Shown in pieces: positions 61,512 to 61,584 of a stretch of DNA of 61,584 bases (position 1 is its first letter; each line of letters starts with the position of its first letter). A model generated the notes under the pieces. The model was not told the origin of the DNA and searched no databases. It saw only the letters and a program-made list of their open reading frames with translations. This DNA is from Frankia sp. AiPa1 (GTDB lineage Bacteria; Actinomycetota; Actinomycetes; Frankiales; Frankiaceae): positions 1 to 61,584 of the forward strand of contig NZ_JALKFZ020000160.1 of assembly GCF_023243075.1 (NCBI RefSeq), given 5' to 3'. A program made the position numbers and the translations under genes.

Positions 61512-61584
<73 letters not shown>

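Overview
The window looks like chromosomal DNA of a very high-GC actinomycete, most likely Frankia or a close relative. This is inferred from the GC-saturated third codon positions, many GTG starts, Pro/Ala/Gly-rich disordered tails, the futalosine (menaquinone) genes and actinobacteria-only families (DUF3180, DUF5926, DUF3027, CrgA, FhaA/PstP/PknB). There is no prophage, CRISPR array or intact insertion sequence. Almost everything is core or lineage-specific chromosomal material.

Layout. 1-340: the 3' end of groL with two strong hairpins. 1083-8309 (minus): an XPB-type helicase, its helicase-associated partner and two lineage-type proteins. 8559-12135 (minus): a folate operon folP-folB-folK-DUF3180 led by a GNAT acetyltransferase and joined by 4-bp overlaps. 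13069-23929: a TPR protein, a PAP2 phosphatase, a giant EspI-like MinD/ParA ATPase, a geranylgeranyl-reductase-type flavoprotein, DUF5926, a renalase-like flavoprotein and an RsbW-like anti-sigma kinase. 23981-27953: a glycine-betaine/choline (OpuC/ProU) ABC importer whose ATPase gene is divergent and frameshifted by an 11-bp tandem duplication. 28302-36727: DUF3027, an MFS transporter, mqnB, mqnD, a Fpg/Nei glycosylase, a rhodanese and a cold-shock protein. 36782-41454: a zinc-ribbon protein, an orphan Ser/Thr kinase, a TetR regulator and a secreted HNH-type lipoprotein.

41911-60006 holds tRNA-Leu(CAG) and the classical actinobacterial growth/division cluster fhaA-fhaB-pstP-rodA-pbpA-pknA-pknB, followed by trpG, a DUF881 protein, crgA, a RidA protein, a GH15 enzyme, a PH-domain protein, a rhomboid protease and ppiA. 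In Mycobacterium the equivalent block is close to oriC, and a compact DnaA-box-like cluster lies at 54688-54719. PknA/PknB and PstP would phosphorylate and dephosphorylate the FHA proteins and the RodA/PbpA elongation machinery, with CrgA linking to the divisome.

The most notable non-gene signal is a dispersed imperfect-palindrome repeat of about 105-155 bp. Its three copies (28077, 35478, and inverted at 41532) all lie between convergent transcription units, and the stem pairing is kept or improved between copies. Other signals are a perfect 20-bp inverted repeat inside the 5' end of folK, a 9-unit 15-bp array between pstP and rodA, several minisatellites, and a 72-nt poly-G at the right edge that is probably an assembly artefact.
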